The notes: generated by a model not told the origin, from the sequence alone. Shown: positions 8,139-16,647, counted from the first letter of the stretch. The stretch: 64,000 bases of DNA from Mycolicibacterium sp. 018/SC-01/001 (GCF_007096635.1 NZ_VKAA01000001.1:434001-498000), one strand, 5' to 3'. Made by a program: numbers and translations.

Positions 8139-9230
8139 ATGCCGTCGACGCCTCTACCCGTGGTGCTGGCCACGCTCGCGCTGCGGCGCTCGCTCAAGCG
8201 CTTCGCCGACCGGCTGGTGCCGCCACAGTTCGCCATGCTCGACGTCGGTGAAGGAGTGGCCGGCGTTCAGATCGCCGCGGCCATCGCCGAACTCGGCATC
8301 GCCGATGTGCTTGCCGATGGGCCACTGACCGCGCAGCAGATCGCCGAACGGGTCGACTGCGATGCAGACACCGTGCACCGCCTGCTGCGCGGGGCCGTCG
8401 CGTGCAATCTGTGCACCCTGGACCGCACGACAGGGGCTGCGGCGCTGACCCGGATGGGCGGCGTACTGCGCAGCGAGCACCCGTCATCGCTGCGGGCGTG
8501 GATGCGCTACAAGGGGATGCGATCGACGGTGGACGCCTGGGGAGGTCTCGCCGAGAGCGTGCGCACCGGTCGGAGCGCGTTCGAGATCGTGCACGGTGCG
8601 TCGGTGTGGGACTGGTACGCAGAGCATCCGGACGAGGAGCAGATCTTTGCCGCGACGATGCGGCAGGCAACAGGCATCATCGCGCGCGGTATCGCCCGCC
8701 GGTACCCGTGGCCGGACGGAGCGGTGGTGTGCGACGTGGCCGGCGGAATCGGCACGCTGCTGTCGGTGATCGTGACCGAGCGGAAAGACATCCGCGGGGT
8801 GCTGGTCGACAGCGAAGCGATGGTCGCCGAGGCGGATCGCTTCCTCGCCGCGCGCGGTGTCGACGACCGGATCACCTGCGTCGAGGGTGACATCTTCCGG
8901 TCCATCGACGTGGCCGCCGACGTCTACCTGCTCAAGGATGTCCTTCACGACTGGGACGACGCGCGCTGCGTCAAACTCCTTGCGGCAGTGGCGGCCAGCA
9001 TGCCGGTGGGTGCCAAGCTCGTGGTGGTGGAATACCTCCAATCGCCCAACCGCCCGAACCCGTTCTCGCCGCTCATGGACCTCCACACACTCACGCAACG
9101 CGACGGGGGACGGCTCCGCTCGAAGTCCGAGCTGGAAGACCTGCTCGCCGAGGCGGGTCTGTCCCCCACCGGCCGGTCGTTCTCCCTCGTCCCGCATGCC
9201 CTCATCGAGGCCGTGAAGACCGCGAACTGA
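8139..9230 (+). CDS. O-methyltransferase, acetylserotonin/CrtF-like family
   Basis: 363 residues. The N-terminal dimerisation winged-helix domain (about 30-110) shows AELGIADVLADGPLTAQQIAERV. The catalytic Rossmann domain has a SAM motif VVCDVAGGIGTLLSVIV and the conserved YLLKDVLHDWDDARCVKLL block of plant-type O-methyltransferases. The His in HDWDD occupies the usual catalytic base position. The acceptor is unknown; relatives methylate small aromatic or polyene hydroxyls. The transcript is probably leaderless with a dyad over the -10. It stands alone between the TDT transporter and the GH3 gene, 31 bases from the latter. Confidence 0.88.
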   Translation: MPSTPLPVVLATLALRRSLKRFADRLVPPQFAMLDVGEGVAGVQIAAAIAELGIADVLADGPLTAQQIAERVDCDADTVHRLLRGAVACNLCTLDRTTGAAALTRMGGVLRSEHPSSLRAWMRYKGMRSTVDAWGGLAESVRTGRSAFEIVHGASVWDWYAEHPDEEQIFAATMRQATGIIARGIARRYPWPDGAVVCDVAGGIGTLLSVIVTERKDIRGVLVDSEAMVAEADRFLAARGVDDRITCVEGDIFRSIDVAADVYLLKDVLHDWDDARCVKLLAAVAASMPVGAKLVVVEYLQSPNRPNPFSPLMDLHTLTQRDGGRLRSKSELEDLLAEAGLSPTGRSFSLVPHALIEAVKTAN

Positions 9231-9243
9231 CGCGGTCCGCGTC
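9229..9243 (+). promoter_or_regulatory. Perfect 15-bp palindrome before GH3 gene
   Basis: GACGCGG-T-CCGCGTC begins at the stop codon of the methyltransferase and lies just upstream of a possible -10 TACCGT (9249-9254) for the GH3 gene (ATG 9262). It could be an operator for the glycosidase. As a hairpin it lacks a U-tract. Confidence 0.4.
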
Positions 9244-9261
9244 CTGCGTACCGTCGTCTCC

Positions 9262-11454
9262 ATGGATGAGATCGTCGGCAACCCATCGCTGAACGCAAAG
9301 GCTGCACTCGGCAGCGGCGCATCGTTCTGGCGGACGAAGGCCGTCGACGGGCTGCCGGCCATCACGCTCACCGACGGTCCGCACGGTGTCCGCATGCAGG
9401 GCGAGGCAGGAGATCACCTCGGATTGGGCGCGAGTGCGCCCGCCACCTGCTTTCCACCCGCGGCAGGTTTGGCGCAGAGCTGGGACCGCGACCTCGTGCG
9501 CCGAGTCGGGGCAGCCATCGCCGACGAGGCGCGCGCACTGGGGGTGAGTGTGGTGCTGGGTCCTGGGGTGAACATCAAGCGCGACCCACGGTGCGGGAGG
9601 AACTTCGAGTACTTTTCGGAAGATCCGTTGCTCAGCGGAAGCCTGGGCGCTGCATGGGTTTCCGGCCTCCAGAGTCGCGGTATCGGCGCCTCGGTCAAAC
9701 ACTTCGCGGCGAACAACACCGAAACCGACAGGATGCGCTCCGATTCGCAGGTGCCCGACCGCGCACTGCACGAGATCTACCTGAAGAGTTTCGAACGGGT
9801 CGTCACCGAAGCGAGACCGTGGACCGTGATGTGCGCCTACAACAAGGTCAACGGCGTCTACGCCTCGGAGAATCGCTGGCTGCTCACCGATGTCCTGCGT
9901 GGGGAATGGGGGTTCGACGGTCTGGTGGTCAGCGACTGGGGCGCGGTCGCCGATCGAGTCGCTGCCTTGGCAGCCGGTCTCGACCTGGCCATGCCCGGCG
10001 GCGACTCGACACTGGACGAGGAGGTCGTCGCCGCCGTACGCGAAGGCCGGCTCGACCCCGCAGTCCTCGACGAGTCGGCCGCCCGCGTGGTACGGCTCCT
10101 GACGCGGGCGACTCACGCGGACCCGGCCCAACCGGTCGACCACTCCGTGCACCATGCACTGGCCCGGGAAGCCGCCGCGCACAGCATCGCACTGGTCAAG
10201 AACGACACTGCCGTCCTCCCCCTGCAGACCAGTGAAACCATCGCCGTCGTCGGCTCTTTCGCCGTCCAACCCCGCTTCCAGGGCGGGGGGAGCTCACACA
10301 TCAACGCCTCCACCGTCGATGTGCCCCTCCACGAGATCCGCTCCCGAGCGGGGTCGGAGGTCACCTTCTCCGACGGCGGGGACACCGATGCCGCTGTGTC
10401 AGCGGCCCTGGCGGCCGACGTCGCTGTGCTGTTCCTCGGCCTCTCGGACGCCGACGAATCCGAGGGCTTCGATCGCACCCACATCGATCTCCCTGACGAT
10501 CAGATCCACCTGCTCGCCGCAGTGAGCGCGGTACAGCCCCGCACCGTTGCGGTCATCTCGCACGGCGGCGTCGTGCGGTTGTCCGATGTGAACCGCTGCG
10601 CCGCAGCCATTCTCGACTGTGCCCTCCTCGGACAGGGCGGTGGCGCGGCAATCGCCGACGTTCTCTTCGGCATCGTCAACCCGTCCGGACGGTTGGCCGA
10701 GACGGTGCCCGTCCGCCTCGAGGATGCGCCGTCGTTCCTGAACTTCCCCGGGGAGCATTCACGGGTGCGCTACGGCGAGGGCGTCTTCGTCGGTTACCGC
10801 GGTTACGACGCACGCGGCGTGGACGTCACGTTCCCTTTCGGGCACGGTCTGTCCTACACCGACTTTCGCTACAGCGATCTCACCGTCACCACCGACGGTG
10901 ACGGGATCAGGGTGTCGGTCGCGGTGACCAACATCGGCGATCGCGATGGCAGGGAGGTGGTCCAGGTCTACCTGGGGTTCCCGGAGTCCTCCGTCAGCCG
11001 CCCGCCGCAGGAGTTGAAGGCGTTCGACGTCGTCGACGTGCCGGCCGGTGGCCGCGCCGACGTGAGACTGCATATCAGCCGAGCCGACCTGGCGCACTGG
11101 GATGATCGCGTCGCCCGGTGGGTGGTGGAGGGCGGCCGGTGCTCGGTGCGGGTCGGGAGGTCGAGCCGGAACATTCTGTGCACGAGTGACATCGACGTCG
11201 CCGGCGACTCGATCGACATCCCACTCACGATGGATTCCACGTTGGGTGAGTTGCTCGCGGATCCCGTGATGGGCCCGCAGCTGGTCGACCGGTTTCAGGC
11301 CATGGCACCCGCAGATGGCCTCGGCACCGACATGCTGACGATGATCTCGTCGATCCCGGTGAACCGCCTGAAGGCGTTTGGAGCGGGCGAGGCGGTCGCG
11401 GCGCTCGAGCAGATGCTCAGCGACGGCGCGGAATCCCCCGCGGAATCCCCGTAG
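9262..11454 (+). CDS. Glycoside hydrolase family 3 (beta-glucosidase type)
   Basis: 730 residues. The family 3 N-terminal barrel holds LTDGPHGVR, GPGVNIKRDP, the KH pair (146-147) and the nucleophile Asp225 in VVSDWGA. The C-terminal alpha/beta sandwich (about 310-520, IAVVGSFAVQPRFQGGGSSH) and a fibronectin-like domain (about 560-640, VSVAVTNIGDRDGREVVQVYL) follow. A further 80-residue tail (TMDSTLGELLADPVMGPQL) occurs in some beta-glucosidases. There is no signal peptide and no PA14 insertion, so it should act in the cytoplasm on imported beta-glucosides. No sugar transporter is nearby. The 3' end overlaps the convergent DoxX gene by 38 bases. Confidence 0.93.
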   Translation: MDEIVGNPSLNAKAALGSGASFWRTKAVDGLPAITLTDGPHGVRMQGEAGDHLGLGASAPATCFPPAAGLAQSWDRDLVRRVGAAIADEARALGVSVVLGPGVNIKRDPRCGRNFEYFSEDPLLSGSLGAAWVSGLQSRGIGASVKHFAANNTETDRMRSDSQVPDRALHEIYLKSFERVVTEARPWTVMCAYNKVNGVYASENRWLLTDVLRGEWGFDGLVVSDWGAVADRVAALAAGLDLAMPGGDSTLDEEVVAAVREGRLDPAVLDESAARVVRLLTRATHADPAQPVDHSVHHALAREAAAHSIALVKNDTAVLPLQTSETIAVVGSFAVQPRFQGGGSSHINASTVDVPLHEIRSRAGSEVTFSDGGDTDAAVSAALAADVAVLFLGLSDADESEGFDRTHIDLPDDQIHLLAAVSAVQPRTVAVISHGGVVRLSDVNRCAAAILDCALLGQGGGAAIADVLFGIVNPSGRLAETVPVRLEDAPSFLNFPGEHSRVRYGEGVFVGYRGYDARGVDVTFPFGHGLSYTDFRYSDLTVTTDGDGIRVSVAVTNIGDRDGREVVQVYLGFPESSVSRPPQELKAFDVVDVPAGGRADVRLHISRADLAHWDDRVARWVVEGGRCSVRVGRSSRNILCTSDIDVAGDSIDIPLTMDSTLGELLADPVMGPQLVDRFQAMAPADGLGTDMLTMISSIPVNRLKAFGAGEAVAALEQMLSDGAESPAESP

Positions 11455-11863
11455 CCCACAGCGCCCAGGCAATCAGTACCGGCTGGAACAACAGCCGGAC
11501 GAACCGACTGGTGTCGCTGGTGAGCCCGAAAGCGTCGGCCTGGTTGACGAACTGGGCGATGTTGCCCGGAAAGACCAGGACGAAGAACGCCGCCAGCAAC
11601 CTGCCGACCAGAACCCGATCTCGTCTGAGCAGCGCCAAACCGGCACCGAGAGTGATCTCGACACCGCCTGACGCCATCACGACGCCGTCGGCGTCCATCG
11701 GTACCCACCCCGGCACTTGCGCCCGGAACTCTTCGCGCGCCCAGAACAGATGGCTGAGACCGGCGAAGATCATCGCACCGGCGAGGACGAGCCGGGCGAC
11801 GGTGCGCGCGCGAGTGGTGGGGGGTGCGGCGAGCAGATCGGACTCCGCGAGTGCAGGGGACAC
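11417..11863 (-). CDS. DoxX-family membrane protein
   Basis: 148 residues with four hydrophobic segments ([56 protein letters not shown] and a final [18 protein letters not shown]). The DoxX fold and the GLSHLFW motif fit the family, whose mycobacterial relatives are linked to redox homeostasis. I start it at GTG 11863 because AAAGG sits eight bases upstream; the longer frame overlaps the OhrR gene. It lies 31 bases downstream of ohrR in the same direction and is probably co-transcribed. The 3' end overlaps the GH3 gene by 38 bases. Confidence 0.8.
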   Translation of the reverse strand: MSPALAESDLLAAPPTTRARTVARLVLAGAMIFAGLSHLFWAREEFRAQVPGWVPMDADGVVMASGGVEITLGAGLALLRRDRVLVGRLLAAFFVLVFPGNIAQFVNQADAFGLTSDTSRFVRLLFQPVLIAWALWATGIPRGIPRRR

Positions 11864-11894
11864 GGCGACGGCCTTTCGTCTCGGGGGGGTGCGG

Positions 11895-12332
11895 TCAGTG
11901 TGTGGTGCGGGAGTACAGATCCGCCGTGATGAGATGCAGGGCATCGCGCAGCGCCGCGAGATCTCCGACGGCCGAGTCGTTCCCGCCGAGAAGCCGGTCC
12001 GGAATGCACGCGGCACGTTCTTCGAGTGCACGTCCCCGTTCGGTCAGTGAGATCTCGACGCGCCGCTCATCGGCCGTGCTGCGCGTGCGGCGCACCAGCC
12101 CTGCCGATTCCAGCCGCTTGAGCAACGGCGACAGCGTGCCCGAGTCGAGGTGAAGTCGATCCCCGAGATGGCCGACTGTGCAGGGCTCCTCTTCCCACAG
12201 GACCATCAGCACCAGGTACTGCGGGTAGGTGAGGTCGAGCTCGTCGAGCAGCGGCCGGTAGGCCGCGGTCACCGCGCGCGAGGCCGAATACAGCGCGAAG
12301 CACAGCTGCTCGTCGAGACGTGGGCCGGACAC
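11895..12332 (-). CDS. ohrR: OhrR-type MarR regulator (organic hydroperoxide sensor)
   Basis: 145 residues. The opening [40 protein letters not shown] block is diagnostic of OhrR, with the peroxide-reactive Cys at position 11 and Tyr25/36/39 available for sulfenate contacts. Further Cys residues at 51 and 109 leave a 1-Cys or 2-Cys mechanism open. The winged helix is at about 45-100. The GTG at 12332 follows a TAGAGT -10 (12344-12339) by six bases, so the mRNA is leaderless. A CAATTGTG repeat lies over the -35 region. No ohr peroxidase gene is in the window; DoxX is the adjacent gene. Confidence 0.9.
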   Translation of the reverse strand: MSGPRLDEQLCFALYSASRAVTAAYRPLLDELDLTYPQYLVLMVLWEEEPCTVGHLGDRLHLDSGTLSPLLKRLESAGLVRRTRSTADERRVEISLTERGRALEERAACIPDRLLGGNDSAVGDLAALRDALHLITADLYSRTTH

Positions 12333-12356
12333 CAGCGAACTCTATCGCACGCGTCT

Positions 12357-12379
12357 CAATTGTGCACAATGCAATTGTG
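12357..12379. promoter_or_regulatory. Candidate OhrR operator
   Basis: CAATTGTG occurs at 12357 and 12372 (15-bp period), and the segment between forms the perfect palindrome ATTGTGCACAAT (12359-12370). AT-rich CAATT/AATTG dyads are typical of OhrR sites. It overlaps the expected -35 region of ohrR and lies about 85 bases before the gene at 12462. Confidence 0.6.
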
Positions 12380-12461
12380 ACCTGCGATCACCCAGCCGAT
12401 CCACAGCGGTTTGTCACCGTGCGGGAGTACTCCGGTCCTAGGACGACGGAAAGGACTGCTG

Positions 12462-12929
12462 ATGAACACCGACACCGTGGATCGTCAGTTCACTGCCCTG
12501 CAGGCGCAGGCCGATCAGACCGGTGGGCTGATCCGCACACTGGCCGACAAACTGTCGGCCGCGGCGGCGGCCGGCGATGCCAGTGCCCGGGAATGGGGAC
12601 TCGATCTGAAGGAGATCGCGCTCGCTGTCCGCGACGAACAGACGACGACGGGCGAACTGCTGCAGGCCATTCACGGTCTCGTCGACGATCACGTCGCAGC
12701 GACGCCGGAGCCCGCGTACTCGGTCCCGGCCTCCTACGCGACGCCCCCGGCCGCCCCGTATCAGCAGCCGCAGTACCAGCAACCTCAGTATCCGCAGTAT
12801 CAGCAACCAGTTCAGGGCGGCGGGGCACTTCAGCGGTTTCTGGGCGGGCGCTTCGGGCAGGCAATGATGACCGGTGCCGGCATCGGGATCGGCGACGACA
12901 TCGTCAACTCGATCTTCGACCGGTTCTGA
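12462..12929 (+). CDS. Hypothetical protein with Q/P/Y-rich linker
   Basis: 155 residues, not recognised. The N-terminal two thirds is predicted helical and hydrophilic (DRQFTALQAQADQTGGLIRTLADKLSAAA). A low-complexity linker (about 100-130) consists of PQYQQ-type repeats. A glycine-rich tail (LQRFLGGRFGQAMMTGAGIGIGDDIVNSIF) is mildly hydrophobic. There is no signal peptide. The ATG has GAAAGGA seven bases upstream. It precedes two exported proteins in the same direction, and the linker-plus-Gly tail suggests peripheral association with the envelope, but no function can be assigned. Confidence 0.75.
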   Translation: MNTDTVDRQFTALQAQADQTGGLIRTLADKLSAAAAAGDASAREWGLDLKEIALAVRDEQTTTGELLQAIHGLVDDHVAATPEPAYSVPASYATPPAAPYQQPQYQQPQYPQYQQPVQGGGALQRFLGGRFGQAMMTGAGIGIGDDIVNSIFDRF

Positions 12930-12987
12930 CGGGACGTTCCCGAGCAGAGCTCCGGTCTCAGCCGCGTCGGTACCATCGGGAAGCACT

Positions 12988-13458
12988 ATGGCTCTCCGGC
13001 GCAGCGTGGTGCGGTTGGCGTTCGTCGCCACCCTCGTGGTGATCAGCGCCGCCCTCGGATCGGCCACGGCGTCGGCGACCGGACTCGGCGACTACCTGTG
13101 GGAGCGTCGGCCGCTGCTGGTGTTCGCACCGACCGGGAACGATCCGAGGCTGACGGAGACGCTGCGCAGCATCGACGCCAATCGATGCGCCGTCGCCGAC
13201 CGCGACATCGTGGTGGGCGTGGTGGTCGCCGGCGGTGGCAGCTCACTCGACGGCCAACCGTTGGACGCAGGCGAATCCGATCGCTTGAGGCAGCGCTATG
13301 CCGTCGACCCGACCGCCTTCTCTGTGGTGCTGATCGGTAAGGACGGCGGCGAGAAGTGGCGCACCGATGACGTTCCGGATCTCAAGAAGGTCTTCTCGGT
13401 GATCGACGGCATGCCGATGCGGAGCCGCGAGATTAACTCCGGCGCAGGAGGATGCTGA
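12988..13458 (+). CDS. DUF4174 domain secreted protein
   Basis: 156 residues. The N-terminal signal peptide (RRSVVRLAFVATLVVISAALGSATASA) is followed by the DUF4174 block WERRPLLVFAPTGNDPRLTETL...VVLIGKDGGEKWRTDDVPDLKKVFSVIDGMPMRSREI. The fold is thioredoxin-like, but no CXXC is present; the only Cys residues are in NRCAVADRD and at the C-terminus. Its function is unknown across the family. It ends one base before the CIA30 lipoprotein start region, so the two are co-transcribed. Confidence 0.85.
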   Translation: MALRRSVVRLAFVATLVVISAALGSATASATGLGDYLWERRPLLVFAPTGNDPRLTETLRSIDANRCAVADRDIVVGVVVAGGGSSLDGQPLDAGESDRLRQRYAVDPTAFSVVLIGKDGGEKWRTDDVPDLKKVFSVIDGMPMRSREINSGAGGC

Positions 13459-13459
13459 C

Positions 13460-14071
13460 ATGGGGCGGCGGTTGCTGATCGGTGTCGCGGTGACGATGTC
13501 GGCGCTGACCCTGGTCGCCTGCGGAGAGCAGGCCGGCGCGGACGAGCCCACTGCGACGGGCGGACCCCTCGTCGAACTGGTCGACGTCAGCGATGCCGCT
13601 GCAGTGGCCGGTTGGACCACCGTCAACGATCCCGTCATGGGAGGTAAGTCGACCTCCCGGGTGGCATTCGGCGGCGGTGGTCTCGAGTTCTCCGGCACCT
13701 TGTCGTTGGAGAACAACGGCGGGTTCGCCTCGGCCCGCAGTCCGCAAGATCCCGGCATCGGTCAGCGGGCCGCGGGAGCGACGGCGATCACCGTCCGCGC
13801 CGTCGGCGACGGGAAGACCTACGTCCTCAAACTCGGCGTCGCGGGACAGCCCTGGTCCTACATCCAGCGGTTCCGCACTGATCCGGGTGCGGCGGGCAGC
13901 TACCCATTGCCCGTCGACGGTTTCGAACCGGTGGGGATGCGGCTGGACCCCGACCCGAACGCCCCGCGCCGCCTCGACCCGTCGACCATCGACCAGGTCG
14001 CGGTCTACATCCTCGACAAGCAGCAGGGGCCGTTCGCCCTGACGATCACCGGAGTCGACGCCACCCTCTGA
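13460..14071 (+). CDS. CIA30-family lipoprotein
   Basis: 203 residues. Signal peptide with a lipobox LTLVAC (Cys at about 21), so the mature protein is predicted to be lipid-anchored outside the membrane. The body is the CIA30 galactose-binding-like fold: WTTVNDPVMGGKSTSRV, LEFSGTLSLENNGGFASAR, RAVGDGKTYVLKL and FDPVGM-like strands. In eukaryotes CIA30 helps assemble complex I; the bacterial role is unknown. It is co-directional with and almost touching the DUF4174 gene. The 3' end is three bases from a convergent coiled-coil protein gene. Confidence 0.85.
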   Translation: MGRRLLIGVAVTMSALTLVACGEQAGADEPTATGGPLVELVDVSDAAAVAGWTTVNDPVMGGKSTSRVAFGGGGLEFSGTLSLENNGGFASARSPQDPGIGQRAAGATAITVRAVGDGKTYVLKLGVAGQPWSYIQRFRTDPGAAGSYPLPVDGFEPVGMRLDPDPNAPRRLDPSTIDQVAVYILDKQQGPFALTITGVDATL

Positions 14072-14074
14072 GTC

Positions 14075-15163
14075 TCAACCGCGCGGTGTCGTGGTGATGT
14101 GTACGTGGTCGTAGTGACCGTAACCGGACGCCTGCGGACCGGCCGGAGTGGAGTAGGTGCCACGCCAGATCACGTCCTGCAACCCGAAGCGGCCGGCGTT
14201 GGCCAGCGCATACGCCCGGATCTGGTCGCCGAGTGCGATGCCCTCGGGGCTGTCGGGATTCGGGATCATGATGTCGATCGCCAAACCCCGCGGATGCCAC
14301 GGTTTCGAGTCCGGCCTCACCCCGTCGATCGTGGAGATCTGGGGGAACTGCGCGCTGACCGCTCGTGCGACCGCGATCGTGTTGGGTTGCAGCCCAGCCT
14401 CGTTGGCCACTCCGACGGGTAGGGCATCCGGGACCTGAGGAGGTGCCAGGTCACCCGGCGGCATCGCGGGCATCGCCACGACGGCCGGATCCTGTGGGAC
14501 GGGCGGCGGGGGCGGCGGCGGTACTGCCGCATCGACGACGGCCTGCTGCTGCGGCGTCAACGCGGCGTATTGCGCCTCCGCGGCGGCGACGCGCCGCAGC
14601 AGGTCCTCCCACTTGGACTGCAGTTCCGCACGGATGGCCGCGGCGTTCTCCGCGGCTGTACGCGCCTCGGCGGCCGACCGTTCGGACACCCGGGCCGCAT
14701 TCTCGGCGCTCACCCGCATCTGTCGATAGGACTGCAGGTGGGCGGCGGTCGTGGCGTCCAGGACGTGCTGCACGGACAGCCGGTCGATGAGGCGCTGCGG
14801 GGACGATGCCGACAGCGCCGTGGCCATCTGACTGTCGCCACCACTCGTGTAGGTCATCGCGGCGAGACGATCGACGGCGCGCTGCAGCGGTTCCAGTTGC
14901 GTGGTCGCGACCTGCAGTGCTGCCTGATCAGCACGCCGGCGGTCGTCGGCCGCGGTGAAGGCGGCCTGTTTGGCGCCGGCGTCACGCTGAGCCGCCGTGA
15001 CGGCCTCGCGACTCTGCACCGCCTGCGCGGAGAGCTCGTCGAGCGTGGCCATTGCCTCGTCGGCGGGGTCGGCATGCACCGTCCCCGCCGCAGCGGCCCC
15101 GACCAGGAGCGCAGCCGCAGCACCGGTCACCGTCCGTCTCAAGGAGTGGCCGATCCCGGTCAT
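14075..15163 (-). CDS. Secreted coiled-coil protein with ARB_07466-like C-terminal domain
   Basis: 362 residues. A signal peptide (AAAALLVGAAAAGTVHA) precedes a long Ala/Gln/Glu-rich coiled coil (about 35-210), as in the N-terminus of RipA-type cell-wall hydrolases. A Pro-rich linker (about 220-245) leads to a C-terminal domain with RPDSKPWHPRGLAIDIMIPN and GYGHYDHVHIT. The conserved H-x3-AIDI and H-D-H residues could form a metal or catalytic site related to M15/VanY-like folds. A peptidoglycan-related role is likely but unproven. It probably has its own promoter; Arr lies upstream on the same strand. Confidence 0.85.
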   Translation of the reverse strand: MTGIGHSLRRTVTGAAAALLVGAAAAGTVHADPADEAMATLDELSAQAVQSREAVTAAQRDAGAKQAAFTAADDRRRADQAALQVATTQLEPLQRAVDRLAAMTYTSGGDSQMATALSASSPQRLIDRLSVQHVLDATTAAHLQSYRQMRVSAENAARVSERSAAEARTAAENAAAIRAELQSKWEDLLRRVAAAEAQYAALTPQQQAVVDAAVPPPPPPPVPQDPAVVAMPAMPPGDLAPPQVPDALPVGVANEAGLQPNTIAVARAVSAQFPQISTIDGVRPDSKPWHPRGLAIDIMIPNPDSPEGIALGDQIRAYALANAGRFGLQDVIWRGTYSTPAGPQASGYGHYDHVHITTTPRG

Positions 15164-15265
15164 GCGGAAATGTCACGATCCTTCTGTCGATGGTGGGGCG
15201 GTCGATGCCCCGGCAAAGGCTACGAAGCGTGTCCGGGTCATGTCCAGTCCGCCGTCGACGGGCCG

Positions 15266-15697
15266 TCAGTTGATGATCTCGGCGCTCTCGTCGGACAGCA
15301 ACCCCGCCAGACGATCCCGCCACTCCTGCAGCTCATGCGGTGTCAGCCTCGTCCATTCCGTGACCTCGCCGACCACGCGGAGAGGGTCGGCGCTGCGATA
15401 CGACCGGGTGGGGTTGCCGGGGAACTTCTTGTCGGTCACGTTCGGATCGTCCTCGAACTCCCCCGTCGGCTCGACTTCGTAGACCCGGGGAGCCGCGGCG
15501 CCTCCCTCGAGTACCGCGGCGATCTCCGCTGCCAAGCCCGCGCCGTCGACCCGGGACGTGAAGTAGATGTGGTTCATCACGATCTCGGGCCGGTAGTTCG
15601 ACCGCCGGCCCGCGGTGAGCAGGTCCCCCACCGTCAGATCCGCGATCGTGCCGTGAAAGAACGGGCCATCATCGAGACGTTGGCTCACTGGTGACAT
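15266..15697 (-). CDS. arr: NAD(+)-rifampin ADP-ribosyltransferase (Arr)
   Basis: 143 residues, the usual Arr size. The sequence shows PFFHGTIADLTVGDLL, NHIYFT, RVYEVEPTGEFEDDPNVTDKKFPGNPTRSYRS-type segments and VVGEVTEW, the NAD-binding and catalytic core of Arr (His at HGT, Tyr at IYF, Asp in EDDPNVTDKK). Family members inactivate rifamycins by ADP-ribosylation at C-23. The ATG at 15697 is the first M before the conserved core; GAAGG abuts it, so the start is slightly uncertain. It lies 107 bases downstream of an uncharacterised gene. The sequence is well conserved, and the protein should be functional. Confidence 0.9.
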   Translation of the reverse strand: MSPVSQRLDDGPFFHGTIADLTVGDLLTAGRRSNYRPEIVMNHIYFTSRVDGAGLAAEIAAVLEGGAAAPRVYEVEPTGEFEDDPNVTDKKFPGNPTRSYRSADPLRVVGEVTEWTRLTPHELQEWRDRLAGLLSDESAEIIN

Positions 15698-15804
15698 CCT
15701 TCGGACGCTGGAATCGGGCCGCGCCAGCATGCCGCAGCACCGGGGTCTTGCCGCAAGCCCCCCACCAGGGCTTATCCTGGAATGGGACACGCGGTGGATC
15801 CGAA

Positions 15805-16551
15805 TCAGTCGAGGGTCGCGGCCGCCACGATGTCCAACGCCGCCTGCAGGCGCGCGTCGTCCCGAAAGTCGTTGCGAGCCAACGCCAGAAAGCGTCGACG
15901 GTCGTCGTCATCCCATTGGTGGCCGTGGCCGCGAAAGTACCGTTGTTCGGGTTCGCCGGGTGGGGCCCACCGCGTCGGTGGATGCTCGGCGATGAACGTC
16001 GAGACCGCCGCGAGTTCGCGCACGTGCCGGCGAAGGTGGTCATCGAGATCCTGCCCGTAGATCTCCGTCGCCGTGCGGAGCCCCCGTCCGAACGCCGACA
16101 CGGCCGGTGCGCTGCCGCGGTACTCGCCGTCGCCGGTGATGGCGTCCCACACCGGTTGGGCGATCATCGCCATCACCACCGGATCACCGTCGAGCACGGT
16201 GCTCGGCGGGCACATTCCGCCGTAGATCTCAGCGCTGCTCGTGGTGCGCTCCACGAGGTACAGCAGAGATTCGATGTCCCCGTCCACGAGGTCGGGTTGG
16301 TCGATGCGGGTGGTGTCCTGGGCGTAGAACCGGCCGGTTCGACGCTCGCTCGAGCAGAAGGCGAGCAGGGATGCGACATTACGGTCCGTCTCGACGAACT
16401 CCAGTGACCCGTACCCGTCGTACGCACCCCGAATCCCCAACGAGATGGGCTGGTACTCGCCCGCAGCAGTCCGGCGCAGCAACACGGCCGTGGCCTCGAC
16501 GTACGACAAGCTGACGCCCGTGATCAAGCAGGAGCAGTCGTAGAAGCCCAT
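15805..16551 (-). CDS. Hypothetical protein, 248 residues
   Basis: I do not recognise a family. The protein starts MGFYDCSCLITGVSL and alternates short predicted strands and helices, with a His/Asp-rich C-terminal region (HGHQWDDDDRRRFLALARND). There is no signal peptide or membrane segment. I place the start at ATG 16551; a longer open frame upstream is antisense to the PadR and monooxygenase genes and is not credible. It is divergent from padR, so the palindrome at 16619-16645 may also control it. Confidence 0.75.
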   Translation of the reverse strand: MGFYDCSCLITGVSLSYVEATAVLLRRTAAGEYQPISLGIRGAYDGYGSLEFVETDRNVASLLAFCSSERRTGRFYAQDTTRIDQPDLVDGDIESLLYLVERTTSSAEIYGGMCPPSTVLDGDPVVMAMIAQPVWDAITGDGEYRGSAPAVSAFGRGLRTATEIYGQDLDDHLRRHVRELAAVSTFIAEHPPTRWAPPGEPEQRYFRGHGHQWDDDDRRRFLALARNDFRDDARLQAALDIVAAATLD

Positions 16552-16618
16552 CTCGTGATTGTCGCGCCGTTGCCGGGCAGAGCGATACAGAAGTTTCCCG
16601 GCCGTCGTGACTTTCCGG

Positions 16619-16645
16619 CCGCACCGTATCAATGATACGGTGCGG
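16619..16645. promoter_or_regulatory. Perfect 27-bp palindrome, PadR operator
   Basis: Arms CCGCACCGTATC (16619-16630) and its exact reverse complement (16634-16645) flank AAT. The right arm ends two bases before the padR ATG (16648) and contains a possible -10 (GATACG, 16634-16639), implying a leaderless, autorepressed transcript. This is the longest perfect dyad I found in the window. Confidence 0.8.
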
Positions 16646-16647
16646 TC

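Noticed and set aside
9202..10269. 355-residue frame opposite the GH3 gene
   Set aside because: Shadow frame of a well-supported glycoside hydrolase; low-complexity composition.
13243..13758. 171-residue frame opposite the DUF4174 and CIA30 genes
   Set aside because: Antisense to two genes with signal peptide and lipobox; nothing protein-like.
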